Assembly (NCBI RefSeq): GCF_003691585.1 | Contig: NZ_CP033169.1 | Span: 1,550,001 to 1,614,000 of the forward strand | DNA length: 64,000 nt | Source: Biomaibacter acetigenes | GTDB taxonomy: Bacteria > Bacillota > Thermosediminibacteria > Thermosediminibacterales > Tepidanaerobacteraceae | Direction: 5' to 3' | Part shown: in pieces, positions 9,352-19,682 of the stretch | How positions within the stretch are numbered: the first letter of the stretch is position 1 | How the letters are laid out: each line of letters starts with the position of its first letter | Translations under genes and position numbers: made by a program | The notes under the pieces: model-generated | The model's input: the letters and a program-made list of their open reading frames with translations, nothing else | Told to the model about the DNA's origin: nothing | Databases searched by the model: none

Positions 9352-10098
9352 ATGATTTCGTATAAAAGTATATTCAATGCTTCAAACGAAACTCAAACAC
9401 CGCAAATTCAGGTGCCGCCTTTACCTGAAAAAGCTCCAACGGAATCTATAAATACTATTCAACAGTTAGGACAACTGGAAGTACCCAAATCGGAAAGCAA
9501 TATTCACTGTATTACCATAGTCGGGCAAATTGAAGGGCATATAGTTTTACCGCCGCAAAACAAAACTACCAAATATGAACATATAATCCCTCAACTGGTT
9601 GCCATAGAGCAAAATCCAAAAGTGGAGGGATTGCTTATAATACTAAATACCGTGGGCGGGGATGTAGAGGCAGGCCTGGCCATAGCGGAAATGATTGTGA
9701 GTATGACCAAACCCACCGTTTCACTGGTGCTGGGTGGAGGCCACAGTATTGGAGTTCCTATTGCGGTGGCCAGCGACTATTCCTTTATAGCCGAGACGGC
9801 TACCATGACCATTCATCCCATCAGGCTTACAGGGCTCGTAATAGGAGTGCCGCAAACCTACGAGTATCTGGATAAAATGCAGGATAGAGTTATAAAATTT
9901 GTAGTGGAACACTCCAAAATTAATGAGTCTACTTTTAGGGAACTAATGTTCAGTACGGGCAAACTGGCCCGGGATATAGGCACAATTCTGGTGGGATCCG
10001 ATGCCGTGGAGTGCGGCCTTATAGATGAAGTGGGAGGTATAGGCAAGGCAGTTAATAAACTTGAGGAGCTAATAAAAGAAAAAAAGCAGAAAGGGTAA
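9352..10098 (+). CDS. tepA: ClpP-fold serine protease TepA/YmfB
   Basis: The 248-residue protein has the Clp/crotonase fold. [18 protein letters not shown] precedes the nucleophile motif [10 protein letters not shown] (Ser132) and the histidine motif TMTIHPIR. TepA-family proteins are ClpP-like peptidases linked to protein translocation and to spore small acid-soluble protein turnover in Bacillus. It lies between rnj and ylzJ exactly as in Bacillus. The N-terminal 60 residues are proline- and glutamine-rich and unconserved. The SD (AAAGGATGA) is about 12 bases before ATG, slightly far. Confidence 0.9.
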   Translation: MISYKSIFNASNETQTPQIQVPPLPEKAPTESINTIQQLGQLEVPKSESNIHCITIVGQIEGHIVLPPQNKTTKYEHIIPQLVAIEQNPKVEGLLIILNTVGGDVEAGLAIAEMIVSMTKPTVSLVLGGGHSIGVPIAVASDYSFIAETATMTIHPIRLTGLVIGVPQTYEYLDKMQDRVIKFVVEHSKINESTFRELMFSTGKLARDIGTILVGSDAVECGLIDEVGGIGKAVNKLEELIKEKKQKG

Positions 10099-10104
10099 AA
10101 TGAT

Positions 10105-10317
10105 ATGCTATTGTACACAGCAATGCCCCTGGAATTGGTTTTAGATGGAATCGACAGGAAATACAACTTTAAAGAAATAGATGTGGATGGCATTAAATTA
10201 ATCATAGAACCCATAGATATAAATCATGGCAAAATAGTGAGACTAATCAGCACCAACCCTCAGGACTATTTAAATAGTGAACTTTCACCGGGAAAGATTA
10301 TAGAGTTTAAAATGTAG
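10105..10317 (+). CDS. ylzJ: YlzJ-like protein
   Basis: The 70-residue protein begins MLLYTAMPLELVL, the recognisable start of the YlzJ-like family. It follows tepA by six bases, as in Bacillus, and is followed by a terminator. Function is unknown; its constant association with tepA and spoIIIE suggests a link to TepA or sporulation. Confidence 0.82.
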   Translation: MLLYTAMPLELVLDGIDRKYNFKEIDVDGIKLIIEPIDINHGKIVRLISTNPQDYLNSELSPGKIIEFKM

Positions 10318-10340
10318 CAGGCTCAAAAGCCTGTTTTTTA
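10318..10340 (+). terminator. Rho-independent terminator after ylzJ
   Basis: CAGGCT (10318-10323) pairs with AGCCTG (10328-10333) around a 4-nt loop and is followed by six T residues. Confidence 0.85.
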
Positions 10341-10397
10341 TTTACTAAAAAGGATTTTTTAAAAAAGTGGAGAATTAAAAAATAGAGGTGTTATTTT

Positions 10398-12539
10398 ATG
10401 GGGAAAATGTTACAAAATATAAAAAATGAGATCAGATGGGAAATATGCGGACTACTGCTAATATCCGCTGGCATAATTGGAATTTTTTCCGTATATACGG
10501 ATGCGGTGGGTATTTTGGGGGTTTTATTAAGTAGATATTTAAAGGGGTTTTCGGGAAGCGCCGCTATCATAACTCCAATTTTAATAATTTTATGGGGCAT
10601 TTACTGCCTGTATAGAAGAAAAAATCCGGAGTTCACCCCCAGGTTGCTGGGATTGTTTATTATCCTGCTCATGCTGGTCTGGATTATTCATATAAAACTG
10701 CATATGTCGATGAAGGGAATGAATTTCATCGACCGTCTGAATAAAAGTGCCGATTTAGGTATTAAAGGCATTGGAGGCGGAATATTAGGCGAGATGGGTC
10801 TTTCCGTTTTATTCGGCATTTTTGGAGATACCGGTTCATACATTTTGATGGGCACTTTTTGCGCCATAGGTTTTATTTTAACTACGGGTAGTTCAATATC
10901 CGCTTTAATAAATAAGATAAAAAGCAAATTATGGGTTAAAAACATTAATATTGTTACTCCGGTTGAAAACGATGACAAAATAAAAGTGGTAAATATGTCG
11001 GGAGCAAATATAAAAAACATCAGGTTAAATACAACGCCGTCAAAATCCCAAGAAAAAATTGATGAGTCTTCCATTCCATCAGTTCCTTACGACGCGCCGA
11101 TAATAATAAATAATACTGACATAAAAAATTTGAACTATACCCTGCCGCCGGTTTCATTGCTCAAAAAAAATTCGTCAAGACAGAACTCATTTAGCGAAAA
11201 GGAGCTTTTGAACAATGCACAGGTCCTGGAAAAGACTCTGGAAAGTTTTGGAGTTCAGGCAAAAGTCGTGCAGGTTAGCTGCGGCCCAACAATTACCAGA
11301 TTTGAAATTCAACCCTCACCTGGAGTTAAAGTAAGCAGAATAGTTAGTCTTGCAGACGATATCGCGCTCAGTCTGGCTGCTCCGGATGTGAGAATAGAAG
11401 CCCCCATTCCCGGCAAAGCCGCTATAGGTATCGAAGTTCCGAACAAGCAGGTTTCAAGCGTACTTTTGAGAGATGTCATTGAAACTCAAGAATTCAAGAC
11501 ATCTTCAAAGTTGACCATAGCTCTGGGAAAGGACATCGGTGGCAACCCGGTGGTGGCAGACCTGGCGGAAATGCCCCATCTTCTTATTGCCGGAGCAACA
11601 GGTTCGGGTAAAAGTGTATGTATTAACACAATTATTTCCAGCATATTATACAAGGCCTTTCCCAACGAAGTTAAATTCCTTATGATTGATCCCAAGGTTG
11701 TAGAGCTAACCGTATATAACGATATTCCCCATCTATTGACCCCTGTAGTTACCGATGCTAAAAAAGCTGCCGCTGCGTTAAACTGGGTTGTCATGGAAAT
11801 GGAAAAAAGGTATCAGACCTTTGCAAAAGAAGGGGTGCGAGATATAACAAGGTATAACGAGCTGAACACGGACAACCCCCTTTCAAAAGTATTGGTAATA
11901 ATAGACGAACTGGCGGACCTTATGATGGTTTCTCCGAGAGAAGTCGAGGATAGCATATGCAGACTGGCTCAGATGGCGAGGGCCGCGGGTATCCACCTGG
12001 TGGTGGCCACTCAAAGGCCTTCGGTCGATATCATAACCGGCCTGATAAAAGCCAATATCCCTTCCCGAATTTCCTTTGCGGTTTCATCCCAGGTTGACTC
12101 CAGGACCATCCTCGATGTTTCGGGAGCTGAAAAATTGCTGGGCAAGGGTGATATGTTGTTCTTTCCCGTTGGTGCCTCAAAACCTACCAGGATTCAGGGG
12201 GCTTATGTTTCCGAGGAAGAAGTGGAAAAACTTGTGGATTTTGTCAAAAAACAAAAGCCACCGGCTTATGAAAAAACACTGTCAGACTTCAAAGAAGTAG
12301 AAACCGAGAAAAAAGAAGAAGAAACCGATGAACTTTTTAAAGAAGCCCTTCGTCTTGTCATTGACAGCGGACAGGCTTCCATATCAATGTTACAGCGCAG
12401 GCTCCATATAGGATATTCCCGGGCAGCCAGGTTGATCGACCAGATGGAGGAAAGGGGATTTGTGGGTGGATTTGAAGGAACCAAACCCAGGGAAATATTA
12501 ATATCAAAAGAACAATTTGACAGATATTTCAACACTTGA
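10398..12539 (+). CDS. spoIIIE: FtsK/SpoIIIE DNA translocase
   Basis: The 713-residue protein has about four membrane segments in its first 180 residues, then a linker. A RecA-like motor follows, with Walker A GATGSGKS near residue 400 and Walker [14 protein letters not shown]. The C-terminal winged-helix gamma domain includes [16 protein letters not shown]. Such proteins pump chromosomal DNA through the division or sporulation septum. The gamma domain reads polar DNA motifs and, in FtsK, activates XerCD at dif. A dif-like site lies at 57.7 kb. The position after ylzJ matches spoIIIE, but FtsK and SpoIIIE cannot be separated by sequence alone. Confidence 0.94.
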   Translation: MGKMLQNIKNEIRWEICGLLLISAGIIGIFSVYTDAVGILGVLLSRYLKGFSGSAAIITPILIILWGIYCLYRRKNPEFTPRLLGLFIILLMLVWIIHIKLHMSMKGMNFIDRLNKSADLGIKGIGGGILGEMGLSVLFGIFGDTGSYILMGTFCAIGFILTTGSSISALINKIKSKLWVKNINIVTPVENDDKIKVVNMSGANIKNIRLNTTPSKSQEKIDESSIPSVPYDAPIIINNTDIKNLNYTLPPVSLLKKNSSRQNSFSEKELLNNAQVLEKTLESFGVQAKVVQVSCGPTITRFEIQPSPGVKVSRIVSLADDIALSLAAPDVRIEAPIPGKAAIGIEVPNKQVSSVLLRDVIETQEFKTSSKLTIALGKDIGGNPVVADLAEMPHLLIAGATGSGKSVCINTIISSILYKAFPNEVKFLMIDPKVVELTVYNDIPHLLTPVVTDAKKAAAALNWVVMEMEKRYQTFAKEGVRDITRYNELNTDNPLSKVLVIIDELADLMMVSPREVEDSICRLAQMARAAGIHLVVATQRPSVDIITGLIKANIPSRISFAVSSQVDSRTILDVSGAEKLLGKGDMLFFPVGASKPTRIQGAYVSEEEVEKLVDFVKKQKPPAYEKTLSDFKEVETEKKEEETDELFKEALRLVIDSGQASISMLQRRLHIGYSRAARLIDQMEERGFVGGFEGTKPREILISKEQFDRYFNT

Positions 12540-12622
12540 TGGTAATGGGATAGTCGAAAAATATCTAAAAAATGTTATTTTTGCTATTACCTGGGAAATA
12601 TAAAACAGAAGGAGGTGTCAAA

Positions 12623-13462
12623 ATGAACCAGAGCATCCAGGAAATCAACGGTACTAAAGAATTAGGGAATTTTTTAAGACAGGCAAGAGAAGAAAAAGGT
12701 ATACAACAGGAGCTAATCCAGCAGGTTACGAAAATTCGCATGAAATATTTACAGGCCATTGAGAATGGCGAATTTTCTGCGATTCCTGGCGGTGATGTAT
12801 ATGTAAAGGGATTCTTAAAAAGCTACGCCGAAGCTGTGGGCCTGGAGCCTTCGACAATACTTCAGCAATACAAAAAAATCAGCGCAACAAAAATCAGTGA
12901 AACCCAAGAAGAAAACCCCATTTCATCAATAGAGCCATCAGATAATGAAAATATAAATACAATGATAAATTTTAAATTTATCGGTGTTTTGGTACTCATT
13001 ATAGTATTTGGGGTTTTATTGTTTTATGGGGTGAAGTTTTTTCAGAACAAACCGGCCGGGCATTTAAATACTGATATGAACCACCAGATAACGCCACCGA
13101 TGCAAAGCACCGATTCAATACCACAGACAAATATTCCCGAAGAAACTTCAACCCAGACAAAGAAAACAATGGTAGAACTGGTGGAAGATACACCGGAAAA
13201 GACGGTATATACTGTTTGGGATAAAATAATAGAGGTTAATCTTGAAATAACCCGGGACAGATGCTGGATATCGGTAAAAAAAGATGGTGAGGCTGCTTAT
13301 GAAGGTACTCTAAGGTCGGGAGATACAAAAAGCTGGACTGCCAGTGAAGAGTTGGTTATAAGGGTGGGTAATCCACCGGTAGTAAAATTAAAAATAAACG
13401 GGCAGGATTTTGGAGTTATGGGAGGAAAAACTAGAAACATAATTTTTAAGAGGGGAGATTGA
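12623..13462 (+). CDS. rodZ: RodZ-like cytoskeletal anchor (YmfM type)
   Basis: From ATG at 12623 (SD GGAGGTG at 12611-12617) the protein has 279 residues. It has an N-terminal helix-turn-helix of the Xre/RodZ type (LGNFLRQAREEKG ... LQAIENGEF). A single membrane segment lies near residues 118-140 (VLVLIIVFGVLLFYG), followed by a low-complexity linker and a C-terminal DUF4115 beta domain. RodZ links MreB to the cell-wall elongation machinery. In Bacillus the gene lies between spoIIIE and pgsA-cinA-recA; here pgsA is absent and rimO follows. Confidence 0.88.
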   Translation: MNQSIQEINGTKELGNFLRQAREEKGIQQELIQQVTKIRMKYLQAIENGEFSAIPGGDVYVKGFLKSYAEAVGLEPSTILQQYKKISATKISETQEENPISSIEPSDNENINTMINFKFIGVLVLIIVFGVLLFYGVKFFQNKPAGHLNTDMNHQITPPMQSTDSIPQTNIPEETSTQTKKTMVELVEDTPEKTVYTVWDKIIEVNLEITRDRCWISVKKDGEAAYEGTLRSGDTKSWTASEELVIRVGNPPVVKLKINGQDFGVMGGKTRNIIFKRGD

Positions 13463-13476
13463 AGTCTCTCCTTTTA
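13451..13476 (+). terminator. hairpin at the end of rodZ
   Basis: An 8-bp stem AGGGGAGA/TCTCTCCT (one G-T pair) with a 6-nt loop contains the rodZ stop codon. Only a short T stretch follows, so it may be weak. Confidence 0.6.
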
Positions 13477-13478
13477 AA

Positions 13479-13507
13479 TTTACAACACAAACAAAATATT
13501 GTATACT
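13479..13507 (+). promoter_or_regulatory. SigA-type promoter of rimO
   Basis: TTTACA (13479-13484) and TATACT (13502-13507) are separated by 17 bases, 32 bases before the rimO GTG. Confidence 0.72.
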
Positions 13508-13538
13508 TAAAAAGCAAAAAAGAATATGGAGGATAAAA

Positions 13539-14861
13539 GTGGCTATTAAAGTAGGTTTAATTTCCCTCGGGTGCGATAAAAATCTTGTAGATTCAGAATA
13601 CATGCTGGGAATACTCAAAAAGAATGGTTATATTATTACAAATGATCAGAAGGAAGCTGACGTAATAATCATAAACACCTGTGGCTTTATAGAATCCGCC
13701 AAGCAGGAATCAATCGACACCATTTTGGAAATGGCGGGATTAAAAAAGCACGGGAAGTGCAAGCTTCTTATTGCCACCGGATGCCTTGCCCAGCGATATA
13801 GTGACGAGCTTCTTTTAGAAATTCCGGAATTGGATGCGGTGGTAGGTACTGGAGATTTCGATAAGATTGATGAGATAATTCAACAAAAAGAACCGGCAAG
13901 GATAAATCTTACTCAAAATAAAAGTTTTTTGGATTATGATATTGATAACAGGTTGACGGTTTATCCTTATATTGCTTTTGTAAAAATTGCCGAGGGTTGT
14001 AACAACTGTTGTTCTTATTGTGCAATACCGCAAATAAAGGGAGCTTATAAAAGCAGGCATATCAATTCTATAAAAAAAGAAGTGGAGGTTCTGGTATCCC
14101 GAGGAATTAGAGAGATAAACCTGGTAGCCCAGGATACGTCCAATTACGGAGAGGATATATACGGCAAACCTTCCCTGCCGATGCTGTTAAAAGAACTGGA
14201 GAAAGTTGAGGGCGACTTCTGGATAAGAATATTATATGCATACCCCAACAATATTGACGATGAGTTGTTGAATACCATAAAAAACAGTTCAAAAGTGGTT
14301 AAATATCTGGATATACCTCTACAGCATATAAATGACCGTATATTAAAACTCATGAATAGGCCTATGGACAGCCGTTTCATCAAGGAACTCATAGAAAAAA
14401 TCAGGGTGAATATACCGGATATAACGCTCAGGACTACTTTTATTGTGGGTTTTCCTACTGAAACCGATGAGGAATTTGAAGAGCTTTTGGATTTTATTCA
14501 AAATTACAGGTTTGATAGATTGGGAGCATTTCAGTATTCAATGGAAGAAGGGACTTTTGCATATACCCTGAAGCCGCAAATACCGCAAAGAATAAAAAGA
14601 GAGAGGTACGACAAATTGATGCTGCTGCAAAAGTCAATTTCCAGAAGAAAAAATTTAGAGCTAAAAGGAAAACTGCTGGAAGTGCTGGCTGAAAATTATG
14701 ATCCTGCAAAAAATATAATGGTAGGGCGGTCACAAAAAGATGCACCCTTTGTAGATGGTACGGTAAAATTTCACTGCAAGGAATGTAAAGCGGGACATTT
14801 TTATACGGTCAAGATAATAAAAGCTCTGGAATATGACCTTTTTGGCGAAGTAGTATCATAG
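13539..14861 (+). CDS. rimO: ribosomal protein S12 methylthiotransferase RimO
   Basis: The 440-residue radical-SAM enzyme has an N-terminal domain with ISLGCDKNLVDSE and NTCGFI, where three cysteines bind the auxiliary cluster. The radical-SAM motif C-x3-C-x2-C is at Cys154, Cys158 and Cys161. A C-terminal TRAM-like region follows. RimO thiomethylates an aspartate of ribosomal protein S12. The GTG start at 13539 follows a GGAGG SD. MiaB, its tRNA-modifying relative, is encoded at 45.4 kb. A terminator follows directly. Confidence 0.94.
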   Translation: MAIKVGLISLGCDKNLVDSEYMLGILKKNGYIITNDQKEADVIIINTCGFIESAKQESIDTILEMAGLKKHGKCKLLIATGCLAQRYSDELLLEIPELDAVVGTGDFDKIDEIIQQKEPARINLTQNKSFLDYDIDNRLTVYPYIAFVKIAEGCNNCCSYCAIPQIKGAYKSRHINSIKKEVEVLVSRGIREINLVAQDTSNYGEDIYGKPSLPMLLKELEKVEGDFWIRILYAYPNNIDDELLNTIKNSSKVVKYLDIPLQHINDRILKLMNRPMDSRFIKELIEKIRVNIPDITLRTTFIVGFPTETDEEFEELLDFIQNYRFDRLGAFQYSMEEGTFAYTLKPQIPQRIKRERYDKLMLLQKSISRRKNLELKGKLLEVLAENYDPAKNIMVGRSQKDAPFVDGTVKFHCKECKAGHFYTVKIIKALEYDLFGEVVS

Positions 14862-14869
14862 AATAGCTT

Positions 14870-14896
14870 AAAGGCATGTAAGTTTTGCCTTTTTTC
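14870..14896 (+). terminator. Rho-independent terminator after rimO
   Basis: AAAGGCA (14870-14876) and TGCCTTT (14886-14892) form a 7-bp stem followed by T residues. Confidence 0.78.
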
Positions 14897-14901
14897 TTTT
14901 T

Positions 14902-14931
14902 GGGACAAACCCGCTATAAATATGCTATAAT
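14902..14931 (+). promoter_or_regulatory. extended -10 promoter of the membrane protein / FtsH-like pair
   Basis: GGGACA (14902-14907) is 18 bases from a consensus TATAAT (14926-14931) preceded by TGC, an extended -10. It comes just after the rimO terminator. Confidence 0.65.
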
Positions 14932-14963
14932 TATATTATGTAAACAGAAGGGGTGAAAGATAT

Positions 14964-15479
14964 TTGGATATCGATAAGGCAAAACTTATGCGCATTGCTG
15001 TAGTAACGTCGATTACACTGGTTTTAATGCTTGCCGGCCAGTGGATATATACAAAATATACCATAGAGAAATCGCTGGTAAATATTTTATCACAAAAATC
15101 CTGGATTGAAAAAGCCGATGTAAAAAGTGACAGGGGAAAAGTAATTGTTTTTGTGAAGTTCAAGGATATTGATAATTTCATGGAAGCTTATGATGATGTG
15201 TATGATACAGTGAATTACAACTTAAAGGGTAAACCCTTTTCAATATTAATTACTAACCGGCCGGACAGCGTCATAAAGGATGTTTACGAGAATTATATCC
15301 AGTTTATTGTGCACGAGGCGGTTCAGACCGGTAATTATACCGCAATGAGAATCAAACTTGATGAAATCGAATCCGAAAAAAAAGTTAAAATAACAACTTT
15401 TATAAACCAGAGAAATGTTTATATAAAGATAAAACATGAAAATTATTACTTTTATTATATAGTCCAAAGGTCCAATTGA
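14964..15479 (+). CDS. membrane-anchored protein of unknown function
   Basis: This 171-residue protein is not recognised. One membrane segment near residues 8-25 (MRIAVVTSITLVLMLAGQWIY) is followed by an alpha/beta soluble region without clear motifs. Start TTG at 14964 follows GAAGGGGTGA. It has its own promoter and precedes an FtsH-like protease by 19 bases. It may be a partner, adaptor or substrate of that protease; this is inference from position. Confidence 0.6.
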   Translation: MDIDKAKLMRIAVVTSITLVLMLAGQWIYTKYTIEKSLVNILSQKSWIEKADVKSDRGKVIVFVKFKDIDNFMEAYDDVYDTVNYNLKGKPFSILITNRPDSVIKDVYENYIQFIVHEAVQTGNYTAMRIKLDEIESEKKVKITTFINQRNVYIKIKHENYYFYYIVQRSN

Positions 15480-15498
15480 TAGAGGGAGAGGAGAAACA

Positions 15499-16974
15499 AT
15501 GTTACTGGAAATAGGTATAGGCTTGGCCGCAGGTTTTGTAATATATCTTCTTATAAATGGTATCAATGTTTTACCTTTGATAGTTATGCTTGTGTTTGCT
15601 TATATTCTATACAACTTCCTGGATAAAAACAATTTTTTAAAAAATAATTCAAAGGTCATAGTCGGTGACAACAACATAACCTTCGATCAGATAGGTGGTC
15701 AGGATGTGGCTAAAAATGAACTCAGGGAAGCACTGGATTTCATAAGAAATTATGACGAGGTAAAAAAAATGGGAATCCGGCCTCTCAAGGGAATATTGCT
15801 GACAGGGGCTCCCGGTACCGGTAAAACCCTTATGGCCAAAGCTGCTACATCATATATTGATTCGGTTTTTGTGTCTGCATCGGGGAGCGAATTTATCGAA
15901 ATGTATGCCGGGGTCGGTGCCCAGCGGGTTAGACAGCTATTTGAAAGTGCCAGAAACATGGCGCGAAAGATGTCTAAGAAACATGGAGTTGTGTTCATTG
16001 ACGAGATTGAAGTCATCGCAGGAACCAGAGGCAAGCACACCAGTCACCTGGAATATGACCAGACTTTAAACCAACTGCTGGTGGAAATGGATGGCATCTC
16101 TTCCAATGAAGATGTGAATATACTGGTTATTGCAGCCACAAACCGGCCGGATATCCTGGATCCCGCCATACTGAGGCCAGGCAGGTTTGATAGGGTCGTC
16201 AGGGTAGATCTTCCGGATAAGGATGGAAGGTTAGAAATTTTAAAATTACACACAAAAGATAAACCCCTGGCCGATAATGTGGATTTAGAACAAATTGCAA
16301 AAGAAACCTTCGGCTTTTCCGGCGCTCACCTGGAAAACCTTTGCAATGAAGCTGCAATACTGGCCATGAGGGCCAAAGAGGATAAAATACATCAAACACA
16401 TTTTATTGAAGCCATAGATAAAGTTATTATGGGTGAAAAGCTTAGCAGAAAACCTACCGATGAGGAAAGAAAACGCATTGCGGTTCATGAATGTGGTCAT
16501 GCCCTTATCAGTGAACGGTTTAATCCCAACTCTGTTTCCACGATTACAATAACTTCCAGAGGGCAGGCATTGGGTTATATGAGGCAAAAATCCGAAGATG
16601 ACATTTATTTATATACAAAGCAGTATCTTGAATCTCAGATTGCGGTAGCACTGGCGGGTGCTACAGCGGAGGAAATTGTGCTCGGAAATAGCAGCACTGG
16701 GGCGGCCAACGATTTTGAGCAGGCGGTAAACTTAGCTAAAAGAATGATCTTTTCTGGCATGTCTGAGCTGGGAGTGGTAGACAGGGATTCGATCCCGCCG
16801 GAAGAACTCCATAAGGAAATAAGTAATATTGTAACTAGTCAGAAAAACCATGTATTTAATCTATTGAAAGAAAATGAAGATGTTTTGCAAAAGATATCGG
16901 AGTATTTAATAGAAAACGAAAAAATAGACGGTGACACCTTCAGGAATTATTTGAAAGATTTCAGGGCAGCATAA
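15499..16974 (+). CDS. FtsH-like AAA+ zinc metalloprotease without extracytoplasmic domain
   Basis: The 491-residue protein has the AAA+ motor of FtsH, with Walker A GAPGTGKT near residue 104, GVVFIDEIE and the second region of homology AATNRPDILDPAILRPGRFD. The zinc site is HECGH at residues 330-334. Two membrane segments are packed close together at residues 4-40, with almost no loop between. Typical FtsH has about 70 extracytoplasmic residues there and is over 600 residues long. The peptidase domain is intact, so a membrane-bound ATP-dependent protease is likely, probably a paralogue of a full FtsH elsewhere. It shares an operon with the unknown membrane protein at 14964. Confidence 0.85.
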   Translation: MLLEIGIGLAAGFVIYLLINGINVLPLIVMLVFAYILYNFLDKNNFLKNNSKVIVGDNNITFDQIGGQDVAKNELREALDFIRNYDEVKKMGIRPLKGILLTGAPGTGKTLMAKAATSYIDSVFVSASGSEFIEMYAGVGAQRVRQLFESARNMARKMSKKHGVVFIDEIEVIAGTRGKHTSHLEYDQTLNQLLVEMDGISSNEDVNILVIAATNRPDILDPAILRPGRFDRVVRVDLPDKDGRLEILKLHTKDKPLADNVDLEQIAKETFGFSGAHLENLCNEAAILAMRAKEDKIHQTHFIEAIDKVIMGEKLSRKPTDEERKRIAVHECGHALISERFNPNSVSTITITSRGQALGYMRQKSEDDIYLYTKQYLESQIAVALAGATAEEIVLGNSSTGAANDFEQAVNLAKRMIFSGMSELGVVDRDSIPPEELHKEISNIVTSQKNHVFNLLKENEDVLQKISEYLIENEKIDGDTFRNYLKDFRAA

Positions 16975-17048
16975 AAATTTATAAAAAATAAAGGGATATG
17001 GGAAAAAACCACGAATTATGTATATAAAACTTCTTTGAAGGTGATTTT

Positions 17049-18290
17049 ATGAGAGCAGAAACCATAGCTGTAGGTTCGGAATTGCTTTTAGGGCAAATTA
17101 GCAATACCAATGCCCAGATAATCTCAAGAGCATTGCAGGAAATAGGAGTTGATGTTTATTATCATACCTGCGTGGGAGACAACGAAGAAAGGATTAAACA
17201 GGTCTTTAAAATAGCCCTGGAACGCTCCGATGTCATTATATTCACGGGCGGTCTGGGGCCTACATTGGATGACCTGACAAAAGAGACCGTATCTTCATTT
17301 TTAAACCTGCCTCTTCAACTTGATGAACCTTCCCTGGAAAGGATTAAAGATTACTTTAAAAAAAAGGGAAAACCCATGACGCAAAATAACTATAAGCAGG
17401 CCCTCCTTCCGGAAGGTTCATCACCCATTTTAAACAGAAAAGGTACTGCCCCGGGGGTACTGCTAAAATATGGAGAAAAAATAATCATCATGTTGCCTGG
17501 GCCTCCCTTTGAAATGGAGCCAATGCTAACAGAATCGGTGATCCCATATCTTGCAAAGTCGAGCCAAAATACTATTTTCTCCAGAGTTTTAAAATTTTAT
17601 GAAATAGGAGAATCGCTTCTGGAAGAAAAAATAAAGGATTTGATTGTTGGCCAGTCCAATCCAACCATAGCTCCCCTTGCCAAAATGGGTGAAGTAACCC
17701 TTAGAATTACCGCTAAAGCCGAAGATATAGAAACCGCCAGAAATTTGATAAGGCCGGTGGAAGAGGAGATAGTAAAAAGAGTGGGACAGTACCTTTACGG
17801 TTTTGATAATGAGAGTATAGAAGAGATAGTTGCCGGGCTACTGCTAACCAGCAAAAAAAGTATTTCTATTGCAGAATCATGTACAGGCGGCCTGATGGCC
17901 CATAAACTTACGAATATCCCGGGCATATCCGAAGTCTTTGAAAGAGGCGTGGTTTCTTATAGCAACAGGGCCAAGCAGGAATTACTTAACGTGAAAGCAG
18001 AAACCCTTGGAGAATATGGCGCGGTCAGTGAGCAAACCGCCATGGAAATGGCTCAGGGAATAAGGATTACTGCCAACACCGATATAGGAGTTTCTATAAC
18101 CGGTATAGCGGGACCCGGCGGGGGATCTCCTGAAAAACCAGTGGGATTGGTTTATATAGGTTATGCGGATTCAAAAACTGTTATTGTTGAAAAGCACCTT
18201 TTTACAGGGGATAGAATGGATATAAAGCAGCGTTCGGTGGATGCAGCACTACATATGGTAAGGAGAATGCTCAAAGGTTCAGGTGATTGA
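17049..18290 (+). CDS. cinA: CinA-like protein (MoCF domain plus NMN deamidase-type domain)
   Basis: The 413-residue protein has two domains. The N-terminal MoCF/pyrophosphatase-type domain includes IFTGGLGPTLDDLTKE. The C-terminal CinA domain contains SCTGGLMAHKLTNIPG and GIAGPGGGSPEKPVGLVYIG. CinA-family proteins recycle pyridine nucleotides (NMN deamidation, ADP-ribose hydrolysis) and are competence-induced in some bacteria. The gene is close upstream of recA in Bacillus and many Firmicutes; here two genes intervene. Start ATG at 17049 follows GAAGGTGAT. Confidence 0.93.
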   Translation: MRAETIAVGSELLLGQISNTNAQIISRALQEIGVDVYYHTCVGDNEERIKQVFKIALERSDVIIFTGGLGPTLDDLTKETVSSFLNLPLQLDEPSLERIKDYFKKKGKPMTQNNYKQALLPEGSSPILNRKGTAPGVLLKYGEKIIIMLPGPPFEMEPMLTESVIPYLAKSSQNTIFSRVLKFYEIGESLLEEKIKDLIVGQSNPTIAPLAKMGEVTLRITAKAEDIETARNLIRPVEEEIVKRVGQYLYGFDNESIEEIVAGLLLTSKKSISIAESCTGGLMAHKLTNIPGISEVFERGVVSYSNRAKQELLNVKAETLGEYGAVSEQTAMEMAQGIRITANTDIGVSITGIAGPGGGSPEKPVGLVYIGYADSKTVIVEKHLFTGDRMDIKQRSVDAALHMVRRMLKGSGD

Positions 18291-19682
18291 ATGAATCTTA
18301 AAAAAGCCATAAAAATTATGTGTGCTGTAATGGGTTCTCTTTTTTTCATACATTTTTTTGACAGCTTGATTGTGAATGTAAGCGGCATGGAATTTATTAT
18401 TAATTTGAAACTTTCCTGGAAAGGATATACATCCATTGTATTGCCGCCCCTGGGCGTACTCAAAGCTACCACCCATAAAGCACCCGTCCAGATAAATATA
18501 GTTTTACAGAATATTAACCTGGACTTTATAAAATCCATACTGGATGTGGCGCCGAATAAAAGGGAACTTATTTTAATGTTTAAAAATCAAATCAACCACA
18601 CACTTTATATACTGGCGGCCAAGACTGTGCTGCTGGGCCTTCTCGGAGCTGCTTTTGGCGGAATTGTTTTAAGACTTAAAAATAAAGAAGTAGTTCTGTG
18701 TTCGGTCATAGGTCTTTTAATAACAATATTGCTGCTCACATCGGTTTTTGCAACTTATAACATGGATGCCTTTAATACACCGGAGTATTCCGGAACTTTA
18801 AAAGCCGCACCATGGATTATAAATCTTTTAAACAAGGGGATTTCTCAGATAAATGAACTGGGCCAGCAGCTCAAGAATATGTCCGACAATATATCGACGG
18901 TCTTTTCAAAAATGGACGGTATCGGCCCTATAGATGGAAACGATGAGGTTATTCGGGTTTTGCATGTCAGCGATATTCATAATAATCCTGCAGCTTACGA
19001 CTTTATGGAGCAGGTGGTCAAAAACTTCAAGGTTGATTTCATAATTGACACCGGCGATATTACCGATTACGGTACCCCGCTGGAAAATATGATAATAAAA
19101 AATCTGGCAAAGTTGTCAGTAAAATATATTTATGTTTCAGGGAACCATGATTCACAAAGTGTCATAAATATGTTGAAAAAAGCTAAAAATGTGGCCGTTC
19201 TCGATGGTAAAATGATAAATATAGATGGCATCAACGTGCTGGGATTTTCCGATCCCGCCTCTAAAACCGGGGATATAGAGCCGCCCGATGAAATGAAAAT
19301 TATGGAGCAAAATTTAAAGATCCATGAGTGGCTTGATATTTCTCACAGTGAGGCGGATATCCTGGCGGTTCATAACCCCAAAATTACTGAAAATTTAATA
19401 GGGCGGGTCCCTGTCATATTGAATGGACATACGCATAAATTAAATTTATTCCATAGAGATGGAAGTATTGTCATAAATGCCGGTACTACAGGAGCCGCCG
19501 GTATACGGGGATTTCAGACCAATAGCGATATCCCGTATTCGGCTGTGCTGCTTTATTTTAAAAAACCCGGGAATAATCAAAAGACCGGCCTTATGGCCGC
19601 TGATGTCATAAAAATATCCAATCTAAAAACAGGATTCCAGGTGGAACGAGTATTCTTTAACCGGGGAGGTCGTACCCCTTGA
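18291..19682 (+). CDS. membrane-anchored metallophosphoesterase
   Basis: The 463-residue protein starts at the base after the cinA stop. The N-terminal half has membrane segments near residues 8-25, 105-130 and 140-160. The C-terminal half has the calcineurin-type metal motifs DIHNNP, GDITDYG, GNHDS and GHTH in order. The active site would lie outside or inside the membrane depending on topology, which cannot be fixed here. Substrate is unknown. Overlap with thpR by 4 bases and zero spacing to cinA indicate one transcript. Confidence 0.8.
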   Translation: MNLKKAIKIMCAVMGSLFFIHFFDSLIVNVSGMEFIINLKLSWKGYTSIVLPPLGVLKATTHKAPVQINIVLQNINLDFIKSILDVAPNKRELILMFKNQINHTLYILAAKTVLLGLLGAAFGGIVLRLKNKEVVLCSVIGLLITILLLTSVFATYNMDAFNTPEYSGTLKAAPWIINLLNKGISQINELGQQLKNMSDNISTVFSKMDGIGPIDGNDEVIRVLHVSDIHNNPAAYDFMEQVVKNFKVDFIIDTGDITDYGTPLENMIIKNLAKLSVKYIYVSGNHDSQSVINMLKKAKNVAVLDGKMINIDGINVLGFSDPASKTGDIEPPDEMKIMEQNLKIHEWLDISHSEADILAVHNPKITENLIGRVPVILNGHTHKLNLFHRDGSIVINAGTTGAAGIRGFQTNSDIPYSAVLLYFKKPGNNQKTGLMAADVIKISNLKTGFQVERVFFNRGGRTP

